A stretch of DNA of 64,000 nt from Chloroflexota bacterium (GTDB taxonomy: Bacteria; Chloroflexota; Anaerolineae; Anaerolineales; Villigracilaceae), in contig JACRLC010000016.1 of the NCBI GenBank assembly GCA_016235425.1, positions 1 to 64,000 of the forward strand, written 5' to 3'. The notes beneath the pieces were generated by a model that was not told the origin of the DNA, searched no databases, and saw only the letters and a program-made list of their open reading frames with translations. Position numbers and translations under genes: made by a program. Below, piece after piece: positions 7,906 to 16,237 of the stretch. Numbering within the stretch: position 1 is the first letter of the stretch; the number at the start of each line of letters is the position of its first letter.

Positions 7906-9627
7906 ATGAATATAAAAAGCATCTTGGACAACCTTCTAAATATTCCATCGATTGATCCGGAGGATTCCAGGCGTAGAAAGCTCCTCACCATCCTATTATT
8001 CGGTGTCGCCGTCCTGCCGCTTCCTCTCATACCGATTTCTCTTTTTTTGGGGGGCACTACAGGCTTTACGCAAAATGAAGCACAAATAACTGTTGCCATC
8101 GCGGTTACTGTTTTTATTGTATCGATCATTTTATACGGAATTAATCGTTATTTGTCGGGCCGTTTATCGGCCTCGCTGTTTCTGTTTTTTTTATGCGTGA
8201 TATTTGTTTTTGCCGATGCTCCTGAAGAACTGGTAAATGGTCGTTCCTTAATCCTGTTTACCATTCCCATTGTTTTTTCCAGCATCCTGCTGGGGCCTGC
8301 CAGTAGTTTTGTTTTTGCACTTTTGAGTAGTATCGAAATAGCCGCAATCGCGTATTTTGCCGACATTTTTCCAAACGTGCCGGCAATGGTTAGTTTTTTT
8401 GCTCTTGCTGTAGTCTCCTGGCTGTCGGGGCGCAGTCTCGAACAAGCCCTCAAAGATCTGCGCGTCGTCAACGCCGAGTTGGACCAGCGCGTGGTGGAGC
8501 GGACAAGTGAACTCTCTGCGGCGCTTACCCGTGAAATCATTGAAGCAGGGCGGCGCGAAGCGATTTTGAACAGCATCGCAGACGGCGTGGTTGTGTTCGA
8601 CAGGAATGGTATGGCAATCCTGGCGAATCCTTCCATCTCGATCCTGATCAACAAACCTCAAAAGGAGATCATCGGCAGGGGATTGAACGACTTGCTCGAT
8701 TCCAGTGAATTGAAAGCAGGAGACCGGGGCAATGTAGCCGCGTTGCTGGAAAAATCCGCTCAAGATTTTTCCAATTTTCGAGTGGCATGGGGAAAGAAAA
8801 CTCTTTCGGTCAACGCGGCAGATGTGCGCGATGATAATGATCGTGTCATAGGAACGGTTGCGGTTTTTCGCGATTTCACACGCGAGGCCGAACTTGAACA
8901 AATGAAGAACACTTTCGTAGCGATCGTCTCACACGAATTACGCACTCCACTGAACGCCATTCTTGGTTACGCAGAGATGTTGAAAGAGGCCGTATACGGC
9001 CAGATAAACGAGAAACAGCAAGGCGTATCCGTGCGAATCATGACAAATACCCAGCGCCTGCTTGGTATCGTCAGCGATTTGTTGGATCAAGCGCAAATTG
9101 AGGCGGGGAGATTAAAAATCCAGATGGTTCCCTGCAAACCGGCTGAACTGCTCGATAATATGCGCGGCGTCATGGACAAGATCGCATCAGACAAAGGCCT
9201 CAGCCTGATCACCGAACTCGATCCATCCATGCCATCCATCATCATCGGTGACCCACAGCGGCTTCAGCAGATCATGGTCAACCTGGCGGGTAACGCGGTC
9301 AAGTTTTCGGATAAAGGCAGTATATACGTCAAAGTCTTTTCCTACGACAAGAAAAGCTGGCGGATACAAACCATTGACAGCGGAAACGGCATCCCGGAAG
9401 ATGCGCTTGGTTATATCTTTGAATCGTTCCGCCAGGTGGAAGGCGCGAGCACACGCCAGCACGGAGGCGTCGGCCTGGGACTCTCCATCGTCAAGCAACT
9501 TGTTGAACTGATGAATGGAACGATTGCAGTAAAGACGGAGATCGGCAAAGGTAGTACGTTTACCGTCACCTTGCCGCTCGTTATGCACGAGGGACTAACC
9601 ATACCACTGCGATCAAGACAGGAGTAA
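7906..9627 (+). CDS. Membrane PAS histidine kinase
   Basis: 573 residues. About six hydrophobic segments fill ~20-180, followed by a coiled coil containing the VVERTSEL element (~190-215) and a PAS domain (~218-325). The HisKA box is VSHELRTPLN with phospho-acceptor His343, and the HATPase has its N box, a DSGNGIP G1 box and a GVGLGLSIVKQ G2 box. It starts 6 nt after the cyclase and ends 3 nt before the response regulator, so it is co-transcribed with both. The input is probably membrane or lipid related, but no recognised ligand domain is seen. It may regulate the terpenoid operon or respond to its product. Confidence 0.9.
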   Translation: MNIKSILDNLLNIPSIDPEDSRRRKLLTILLFGVAVLPLPLIPISLFLGGTTGFTQNEAQITVAIAVTVFIVSIILYGINRYLSGRLSASLFLFFLCVIFVFADAPEELVNGRSLILFTIPIVFSSILLGPASSFVFALLSSIEIAAIAYFADIFPNVPAMVSFFALAVVSWLSGRSLEQALKDLRVVNAELDQRVVERTSELSAALTREIIEAGRREAILNSIADGVVVFDRNGMAILANPSISILINKPQKEIIGRGLNDLLDSSELKAGDRGNVAALLEKSAQDFSNFRVAWGKKTLSVNAADVRDDNDRVIGTVAVFRDFTREAELEQMKNTFVAIVSHELRTPLNAILGYAEMLKEAVYGQINEKQQGVSVRIMTNTQRLLGIVSDLLDQAQIEAGRLKIQMVPCKPAELLDNMRGVMDKIASDKGLSLITELDPSMPSIIIGDPQRLQQIMVNLAGNAVKFSDKGSIYVKVFSYDKKSWRIQTIDSGNGIPEDALGYIFESFRQVEGASTRQHGGVGLGLSIVKQLVELMNGTIAVKTEIGKGSTFTVTLPLVMHEGLTIPLRSRQE

Positions 9628-9630
9628 AAC

Positions 9631-9993
9631 ATGAGCGAGCTTGCATTAATTATTGAAGACGACGAGGATCTTTCCGAAATTTTCGGGCAGGCATTGAGTG
9701 CAGCAGGGTTCACGACTGAAGTCATTCGCGATGGGCTTTCCGCCCAGGAACGAATCAAGCAGGTTGTGCCGAGCGTTGTTACCCTCGACATGCACATCCC
9801 GCACATCCCTGGCAACATCATCCTTGACCAGATCCGGGCAGACAAAAGGCTGGCGAATACAAGGGTTGTCGTTACCACCGCCGATGCGCAAATGGGTGAA
9901 ACCGTGCGAGGAACGGCGGACCTGGTACTTATCAAACCGATTACATTCACGCAATTACGCGATCTAACTTTCCGCCTGCATCAATGGGAATAA
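9631..9993 (+). CDS. Single-domain response regulator (CheY-like)
   Basis: 120 residues, a receiver domain only. The acidic pocket is E9-D10-D11, the phospho-acceptor is Asp53 (TLDMHIP), and the conserved Lys is in LIKPIT. There is no DNA-binding output, so it must act by protein contact or as a phosphorelay intermediate. It follows its likely kinase by 3 nt. Confidence 0.9.
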   Translation: MSELALIIEDDEDLSEIFGQALSAAGFTTEVIRDGLSAQERIKQVVPSVVTLDMHIPHIPGNIILDQIRADKRLANTRVVVTTADAQMGETVRGTADLVLIKPITFTQLRDLTFRLHQWE

Positions 9994-10044
9994 GCCCATC
10001 CTCTATTGTGGTTCCACACTCCAAATAAAAGCGATTCCCGTCGA

Positions 10045-11049
10045 ATGAACATGATCCCGGAACTTCTTCCTCACATTGAATCGGAACTCCAACACCAGAT
10101 TGCGCGGCTTGACCAGCCGCGTACGCGCCTCTTTCACGAGATGCTAACCTATCACATGGGATGGACTGGCGAAGGCGCAGGACCTGAGGCCGCCGGAAAG
10201 AGGATTCGTCCGCTTCTGGTTTTACTTGTAACGGCATCGTGCGAAGCGCAGTGGCTATACGCAAAACCGGCCGCCGCCGCAGTTGAATTGGTACACAATT
10301 TTTCACTCCTCCACGACGATATTCAGGATAATTCTCCGAAACGCCGCGGCAGGCCGACAGCCTGGGTCAAGTGGGGTGTGCCAATGGCAATCAATGCCGG
10401 GGACGCGATGTTCGTCATTTCCAATCAGGCGATCATGGACCTGGCAAAACATTATCCCTCTCAAACCGTTGTCCAAGCCGCAAGCATTTTGCACGACACA
10501 TGCCTCGACCTGACACGCGGTCAATTTCTGGATATGTCTTATGAGGAGCGCACCGATCTCACTATAGATGATTACTGGCCGATGATCGCAGGCAAGACCT
10601 CCGCCCTTGTTTCAGCATGTACGCAAATCGGCGCACTGCTGGGAAATGCAAGTGACGAGACACAAAACGCGTATCGTCTTTTTGGACATCATCTTGGGCT
10701 CGCGTTCCAGGTGCAGGATGATATTCTCGGCATTTGGGGTAATGAAGCATTGACGGGAAAATCCACTGCCAGCGACCTGGTGGAAGGGAAAAATTCCCTG
10801 CCCGTTTTATTTGCTTTGGGCAAACAGGGCAAATTTGCGCAACGCTGGAAGCAAGGTCCCATCACACACGATGAGGTTAGGTCGGTTGCAAAATTGCTTG
10901 AAAGTGAGGGTGGAAAAGAGTATGCTGAATCCATGGCACACGATGAGACTCGGAAGGCTTTGGATAATTTGCAAAAAGCCAGCCCACGCGGGAAATCCGG
11001 GGAGACTCTGCTCGAGCTGGCAAACAAACTCCTTAAACGGAAGCAGTAA
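10045..11049 (+). CDS. Polyprenyl diphosphate synthase (GGPP synthase type)
   Basis: 334 residues from the ATG at 10045. An earlier TTG at 10006 is possible but less likely, and another ATG is at 10051. Family motifs are GKRIRP near the N-terminus, the first aspartate-rich motif HDDIQD (Asp91-Asp92), LTRGQFLDM, GKTSALVSACTQIGA and the second motif QDDILG (Asp225-Asp226), which keeps DD but has Gly at the fifth position, as in IdsA/IdsB-like enzymes. It condenses isopentenyl diphosphate with an allylic diphosphate; chain length is probably C20, supplying the cyclase. It is the last gene of the diterpenoid unit, 51 nt after the regulator. Mycobacteria likewise have a prenyl synthase (IdsB) near Rv3377c/Rv3378c. 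Confidence 0.85.
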   Translation: MNMIPELLPHIESELQHQIARLDQPRTRLFHEMLTYHMGWTGEGAGPEAAGKRIRPLLVLLVTASCEAQWLYAKPAAAAVELVHNFSLLHDDIQDNSPKRRGRPTAWVKWGVPMAINAGDAMFVISNQAIMDLAKHYPSQTVVQAASILHDTCLDLTRGQFLDMSYEERTDLTIDDYWPMIAGKTSALVSACTQIGALLGNASDETQNAYRLFGHHLGLAFQVQDDILGIWGNEALTGKSTASDLVEGKNSLPVLFALGKQGKFAQRWKQGPITHDEVRSVAKLLESEGGKEYAESMAHDETRKALDNLQKASPRGKSGETLLELANKLLKRKQ

Positions 11050-11129
11050 ACAGGTCCAAATGGAGGCGGTTCTTCATCACTGGTGATTACCCACATCTTT
11101 TACGCCCGCCAATTTCAGAGAAAAAAAGC

Positions 11130-11210
11130 AAAACCTCAGCCGCGGATTTCACGAATTTTCGCGAATTGGTTTTAAAAATCCGTGTGAATTAGCGAAATTC
11201 GCGGCAGAAT
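11130..11210. repeat. Dispersed imperfect inverted repeat, copy A
   Basis: Begins AACCTCAGCCGCGGATTTC and ends in a roughly complementary AAATTCGCGGC. The same AACCTCAGCCGCGGATTTC start recurs at 52371, where the element ends AAATCCGCGGCAAAGAA. It is non-coding and lies just upstream of the tRNA promoter. Confidence 0.7.
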
Positions 11211-11220
11211 GCTCTGGCGC

Positions 11221-11249
11221 TTGACATGCTTTTTCCAAATAGCTATAAT
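11221..11249 (+). promoter_or_regulatory. Perfect consensus sigma-70 promoter for tRNA-Gly
   Basis: TTGACA (11221-11226), exactly 17 bp, TATAAT (11244-11249). Predicted transcription start is near 11256, about 9 nt before the mature tRNA 5' end. Confidence 0.9.
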
Positions 11250-11264
11250 GCCCCTCGTTCTTTC

Positions 11265-11336
11265 GCGGGTGTAGTTCAGTGGTAGAACGCTTGCTTCCCA
11301 AGCAAGATATCGTGGGTTCGAGTCCCATCACCCGCT
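11265..11336 (+). tRNA. tRNA-Gly (anticodon CCC)
   Basis: 72 nt. The 7-bp acceptor stem GCGGGTG/CACCCGC is perfect and the discriminator base is T, as usual for bacterial glycine tRNAs. The D-loop is AGTGGTA and the anticodon stem CTTGC/GCAAG encloses loop TTCCCAA, giving anticodon CCC. The T-arm has GGTTCGAGTC. The 3' CCA is not encoded. A consensus promoter precedes it and a hairpin terminator follows. Confidence 0.97.
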
Positions 11337-11381
11337 CTCCCCGTACGTTTCCATAAACTCAAATGGAGCGGACAGGACTCG

Positions 11382-11411
11382 AAGTCGAGGGATTACTCCC
11401 TCGACTTTTTT
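11382..11411 (+). terminator. Rho-independent terminator after tRNA-Gly
   Basis: Perfect 11-bp stem (11382-11392 with 11397-11407), 4-nt loop TTAC, and a T-run that continues to 11411. Confidence 0.9.
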
Positions 11412-11486
11412 GTTAAGTGATTTGTAAGGTTGCTGATATGAATACGATTCCAACCCGCAAGTAAAATCAGATCGGAGACGACCCGT

Positions 11487-11876
11487 ATGACGCCAGAAAA
11501 AGGTACGATACTCTACGTGGAAGATAATCCCGATAACAGAAATCTCATCCGCAGGGTTTTGAACGCGGAGGGATATGCCGTGGCAGAGGCCAGCAACGCG
11601 GCCCAGGCAATGGAACGCCTGCAAGAAGGCAGTACAGACCTGATCCTGATGGACATCAACATGCCCGACATGGATGGATACACGTTGACCGCCAAGATCA
11701 AAGGCATAGCGAATTACGCGAACATTCCCATCATTGCCGTTACAGCCAATGTGATGCGCGGCGACCGCGAAAAATCGCTGGAAGCCGGTTGTGATGGATA
11801 TATTCAAAAACCAATTGATATAGATACGCTTGCCCAGCAAATCGAGCGATTTATAACAAGGAGAGCCAATGTCTGA
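11487..11876 (+). CDS. Single-domain response regulator
   Basis: 129 residues, a receiver domain only. The acidic pair is E12-D13 and the phospho-acceptor is Asp56 (LILMDINMPDMDG), with the conserved Lys in QKPID. The small insert GDREKSLEAGCDGYIQKP is typical of receivers that serve hybrid kinases. It has no output domain. The next receiver gene starts inside its last codons (8-nt overlap), so the two are translationally coupled. They stand at the head of the GAF-sensor operon and are likely partners of the hybrid kinase at its end. Confidence 0.9.
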   Translation: MTPEKGTILYVEDNPDNRNLIRRVLNAEGYAVAEASNAAQAMERLQEGSTDLILMDINMPDMDGYTLTAKIKGIANYANIPIIAVTANVMRGDREKSLEAGCDGYIQKPIDIDTLAQQIERFITRRANV

Positions 11877-12321
11877 TTTTACCCCTGCTGTTTCCGACAC
11901 ACAGCCCATCCGAAAACCCACCATTCCAAAGGATGCGACTGTGCTGGTCGTGGAGGACAATGTCTCCAATTTCGTGTTGATCGCCAGAATGTTGGGCTAC
12001 CTTGGCATCCATTGCGAATGGAAAACATCCGGTTATGAGGTGGTCGAATATGCGGATACATTGCCCCGCCTCGATCTTATCTTAATGGACATTCGCCTGC
12101 CGTATGAAGATGGATATGGCGCGCTGAAAAAGATCCGCGCCTCGGAACGCTTCAAATCGGTTCCAATCGTTGCTGTAACGGCTGAAGCCAGCCTCGAACA
12201 GATGAACAAAGCGCGCGACTCAGGATTCGATGGGTTTTTAGGAAAACCGCTCGATCCTGACCGATTTCCCGACCAGATCCGCCGCATTTTGAGTGGAGAT
12301 CCTGTTTGGGAATTTAGTTAA
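11869..12321 (+). CDS. Single-domain response regulator with N-terminal extension
   Basis: 150 residues. About 22 extra residues precede a receiver domain with E29-D30 and phospho-acceptor Asp74 (LILMDIRLPYEDG), and Lys in LGKPLD. A good Shine-Dalgarno (AAGGAGA, ~11858-11864) sits inside the preceding gene, which overlaps by 8 nt. No output domain is seen. The first GAF protein follows after 8 nt, so it belongs to the same transcription unit. Confidence 0.9.
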   Translation: MSDFTPAVSDTQPIRKPTIPKDATVLVVEDNVSNFVLIARMLGYLGIHCEWKTSGYEVVEYADTLPRLDLILMDIRLPYEDGYGALKKIRASERFKSVPIVAVTAEASLEQMNKARDSGFDGFLGKPLDPDRFPDQIRRILSGDPVWEFS

Positions 12322-12329
12322 CCCCCCCA

Positions 12330-15300
12330 ATGACAACGCATCAATCGACGCCCGTACCTGACTCTGATCAAAGAAGATTCAGGGGCAGTCTGGCCGGTAC
12401 TCTCGTACGGACGCTCCTGATCTTTACCTTCATCCCGTTAATTCTCATGGCGGGAGCGGCATATTTACGCGCGCGCGCGTTACTGCGCGAACAGGTCATC
12501 GAACAATCGCAAAGCCTGATCAACACACAACTTGCCAGCGTGGATCGCACGGTCAAGACGAAGGAAATACGTTTGGATCGGTTGATACATCAGGCCAGGT
12601 ACAGGATCGCCATTGAACTGGCACTGCATGCGAATCCACAGAATAGCGCGTATCAAAGTATCCGCTCGGATGTATTGGCGGGATTCAGTGCGCTGAATGG
12701 GGAGGATAGCACACCAACATTCAATCAGTTCCTGTTGTTGGACCCGGATGGCGTGGTCAAAGTGGCAAGCCGCCCCGAATGGGAAGGGACGGCATTGGCC
12801 GACGCCACAGACTTTGAACAAGTCATGCCGGGTAACCGGTCGAAAACATTGTTTGGGTTTGAGCCGTTCTACCCGGACCAGCTTGTAATGGTCACCTTTG
12901 TGGATTATGAAACGTCCACCGGTTCCAAGCTTGGAACCCTGGTCGGCATTACCGAATCCCAGGAAATCCAAAAAATCCTGCAATCGCTCATGGACCTCAG
13001 TCCATTGGCCGAAGCGTATTTCATCGTGCCGCCGGATCAATTTATCAGCAGTGATGCATACACCGGTGAATTGACCTTGGTTGAAATATCCGAATCGCAA
13101 AAAGAACACGTTATCCCCGCGCTCGATTCGATGATGGGCGCGAATGAGGTGAAACCGGTCGCGCTCGAATTCGATGCCGCGGATGATATCCCCGTGCTGT
13201 CGCAAGTGAAGTGGTTGCCGAGCATGCATGCCGGTGTCGCGCTGCAAATCCAGCAGGATGCCATTTACGGCCAATTGAACAGCTTGATACCATTTACCAT
13301 CCTCCTTGTAGCACTGACTTTAACCGCGATGGGGGGCGTCTTGATGGTCGGAGCCAACCGCGTCATCAGGCCGCTTCACATGCTCAGCAGTATCACGAGG
13401 CAATTCGCCGAAGGAGATTGGAATAAACGCGCCGAGGTCCGAAGTTTTGATGAGGTCGGATTGCTGGCAACGTCCTTCAACCATATGGCCGATGAATTAA
13501 GCGGCCTCTATCGCTCGCTCGAACAAAAAGTGGATGAGCGCACGCGGCAAATCCGCATCGCGGCGGAAGTGGCCCAAAGCATCACCGCCCTGCCAAACCT
13601 CGACGATCTGTTGAACAAGACTGTTGAATTGCTCGTCCAGCAATTCGAGTATTACCAGGCCAGCATTTTCATGGTCGACCGGGCCGGCAAATACGCCAAC
13701 TTACGCGCCGCGTATGGGCCTGCGGCAAATGACATGCTCATCCGAAAGTACAGGCTTGAAGTTGGTTCCGCATCCATTATCGGCTGGGTCAGCGCAAATA
13801 ACCAGCCGCGCGTGGCATCCAACGTTTCGGAAGATCCAATCCACCTCAAAAACGAATTACTGCCACAGACAAGATCGGAAGCATCCGTGCCGATCTCGAT
13901 TGGAAGCCTGGTGTTGGGCGTATTGGATGTGCAAAGCACCCATCCTGGTGTATTCAGCCCGGAAACCGTCGTCATGCTGCAGACACTTGCCAGCCAAATC
14001 GCCGCGGCCATCCAGAATGTGGGATTGGTTGAATCGACACAGATCAATTTCCAGGAACTGGCACGCTTATATCGCTCCAGCCGGGTGATCGCCGAAGCGC
14101 AGAATGAGAGTGACCTGCTGGAGACCAGCGGGAACATCTTGAAAGACGCGCCCTATCCGGTGGTCGTCCTCTCGCTTGGCAGTGACGTGATGGAAGTTGT
14201 CACACTGGCAGATTCAAGAAATGTCATCGGCACGACCGTCGAACTGCGCCGTTACATTGACGCGAATATCCCCGACATCAAAATCTACCTGGCGAGCGGC
14301 CCGGTCATTGCATCGGCAAAAGCAAACGAGACTCCAATTGCCTTGAGCGAAATCGTCCAGCACCTTGGGTTTGATGCGGCGGCGTACCTGCCGATCAGGC
14401 GAAGAGACGAGATCACCGCATTGATTATCCTGGGCACCAAAAAACAGGGCCTGACCAGCGCCGCGGTTCAACCATATGCCAATCTGGCGGATTTAATTTC
14501 TGTAACGCTCGAAAAGATCGATGCCGCGAAACAAACCGAAAACCGATTGAAGGAAATGGAAGCTCTTACATCGGTTAACCAGGCGGTCTCGACCTCCGTC
14601 GATCTACAGGGTTTCTTCTCGGCCCTGCACGAGCAGATCAAGCAGATCGTCGGCGATTACAGTTTTACGATCGCGCTCTACGACGGGAAAAACGACACCA
14701 TCAGCGTCCCGTACAACTATGACGACAACAGGATCACCACGGTAGAGTCGTTCCCACTCGGCGAAGGACTGACTTCCATCCTCATCCGTAACCGTCAACC
14801 ACTGCTATTGGTGGAAAACACGGAAGCCCAGGCTGTGGAAATGGGGGCAAAAATTGTGGGCCGGCCCGCGCGTTCATGGATGGGCGCGCCCATGGTTGTG
14901 CAAAACCATGCCATCGGCGCGATGATCATCCAGGACCTGGACCGCGAACACGCCTTCACCGAGGATAATCTCAGATTCTTCTCCGCATTAGCCGGCCAGG
15001 TGGCGGGGGTGATCAACAACGTCCGGTTATTGGACGAGAGCTTACGCAGGGCTGTTCAATTGGAAACAGCCGCCGAAATCGCACGCGACATCAGCGGTTC
15101 CCTTAATCTCGACGAGTTGTTGATCAAGGCAGTCAACTTCATTCGGGAGCGTTTCAATTTTTATCACGCCGCAATTTTCCTGCTGGACCTGCCCGGTGAA
15201 TTTGCAGTTGTTCGTGAAGCGACCGGGGAAGCCGGAGCACAGTTTAAACGTGCGGGCTACAAGATGGCAGTAGGCTCAAGGTCCATCGTCGGTTACGTCA

Positions 15301-16235
15301 GCAGCCGCGGCGAGCAACTCGTGGTAAACGATACGGCAAAAGACGCAACATATTATGCCAACCCCCTGCTTCCCGACACACGCGCCGAAGCGGCCATTCC
15401 GCTAAAAGTCGGTGAACGCATCCTCGGTGTGCTGGACGTGCAAAGCATAATCCCGTTTGCATTCACGGAGGATAACCTGCGAAGCCTGCAAATCCTGGCG
15501 GACCAGATGGCGGTGGCCGTGGTCAACTCGGAATTGTTTGCAGAAACACAGGAGCACCTCTCACAGCACCGCCTGCTTCATCACATTACAACCACGGCCG
15601 CTTCCGGGACCACGTTGGAGGAAGCACTCGAAAGCGCGGTGAGCGGGCTGCAAGTCACACTTGGCGGCGACCGCGTCACCATCCTGCTGGCCGACAAAAA
15701 CCGCAAAGAACTCGAAGTAAAGGCGTCAATCGGTTATTCCAACGACATAACCAAGGGCAACGTGCCGTTTGGGACCGGCGTCACCGGCTGGGTTGCCATG
15801 CACCGCCGTCCCTTACGCGTGAACGATGTGACAGAAGACTCACGCTACATCGAGGTCAGTTCCAACACGCGCTCCGAATTGGCCGTGCCGCTGATCTATC
15901 GAAACGAACTACTGGGCGTCCTAAATGTCGAAAGCGAACAATTGGATGCCTATACCGAGAACGATGAGGAAATGCTCGGCACATTGGGTGGCAGTCTGGC
16001 CGCGGTCATTGCAAACGCGCGCCTGCTCGAACAAATCCGTGCGCAAGCGGAACGCGAACGCCTCATTTACGAAGTGACCAGCAAAATCCGCCGCTCGACC
16101 GACATCGAATCCATTCTAACCACTACAGCCAGCGAACTAACCAGGATCGTCGGCGCGCGCCGCACACAGATTTCCTTTTCTCTCAAGGATAATTTCCCAT
16201 CCAATGACGGGAATAAAGAAGCGCCCGGAGAGTAA
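12330..16235 (+). CDS. GAF array protein 1: dCache-HAMP-multi-GAF sensor
   Basis: 1301 residues, the largest of the eleven array proteins. A transmembrane helix (~28-48), a long extracytoplasmic region of dCache type (~50-310) and a second helix (~318-342) lead into HAMP (~345-398). A coiled coil with DERTRQI follows, then five GAF units at roughly 415-570, 580-715, 730-890, 895-1060 and 1075-1225; the second is degenerate. It ends with the array-wide tail (~1235-1290, TSKI...IL..A..EL). No kinase, cyclase or other output is present. It differs from the other array members in having extra GAF copies. The next gene begins 2 nt later. Confidence 0.85.
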   Translation: MTTHQSTPVPDSDQRRFRGSLAGTLVRTLLIFTFIPLILMAGAAYLRARALLREQVIEQSQSLINTQLASVDRTVKTKEIRLDRLIHQARYRIAIELALHANPQNSAYQSIRSDVLAGFSALNGEDSTPTFNQFLLLDPDGVVKVASRPEWEGTALADATDFEQVMPGNRSKTLFGFEPFYPDQLVMVTFVDYETSTGSKLGTLVGITESQEIQKILQSLMDLSPLAEAYFIVPPDQFISSDAYTGELTLVEISESQKEHVIPALDSMMGANEVKPVALEFDAADDIPVLSQVKWLPSMHAGVALQIQQDAIYGQLNSLIPFTILLVALTLTAMGGVLMVGANRVIRPLHMLSSITRQFAEGDWNKRAEVRSFDEVGLLATSFNHMADELSGLYRSLEQKVDERTRQIRIAAEVAQSITALPNLDDLLNKTVELLVQQFEYYQASIFMVDRAGKYANLRAAYGPAANDMLIRKYRLEVGSASIIGWVSANNQPRVASNVSEDPIHLKNELLPQTRSEASVPISIGSLVLGVLDVQSTHPGVFSPETVVMLQTLASQIAAAIQNVGLVESTQINFQELARLYRSSRVIAEAQNESDLLETSGNILKDAPYPVVVLSLGSDVMEVVTLADSRNVIGTTVELRRYIDANIPDIKIYLASGPVIASAKANETPIALSEIVQHLGFDAAAYLPIRRRDEITALIILGTKKQGLTSAAVQPYANLADLISVTLEKIDAAKQTENRLKEMEALTSVNQAVSTSVDLQGFFSALHEQIKQIVGDYSFTIALYDGKNDTISVPYNYDDNRITTVESFPLGEGLTSILIRNRQPLLLVENTEAQAVEMGAKIVGRPARSWMGAPMVVQNHAIGAMIIQDLDREHAFTEDNLRFFSALAGQVAGVINNVRLLDESLRRAVQLETAAEIARDISGSLNLDELLIKAVNFIRERFNFYHAAIFLLDLPGEFAVVREATGEAGAQFKRAGYKMAVGSRSIVGYVSSRGEQLVVNDTAKDATYYANPLLPDTRAEAAIPLKVGERILGVLDVQSIIPFAFTEDNLRSLQILADQMAVAVVNSELFAETQEHLSQHRLLHHITTTAASGTTLEEALESAVSGLQVTLGGDRVTILLADKNRKELEVKASIGYSNDITKGNVPFGTGVTGWVAMHRRPLRVNDVTEDSRYIEVSSNTRSELAVPLIYRNELLGVLNVESEQLDAYTENDEEMLGTLGGSLAAVIANARLLEQIRAQAERERLIYEVTSKIRRSTDIESILTTTASELTRIVGARRTQISFSLKDNFPSNDGNKEAPGE

Positions 16236-16237
16236 CA

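Noticed and set aside
11149-11331. Minus-strand open frame covering tRNA-Gly and its upstream region
   Set aside because: It is the reverse complement of a clear tRNA and a repeat; the peptide is a well-known type of annotation artefact.
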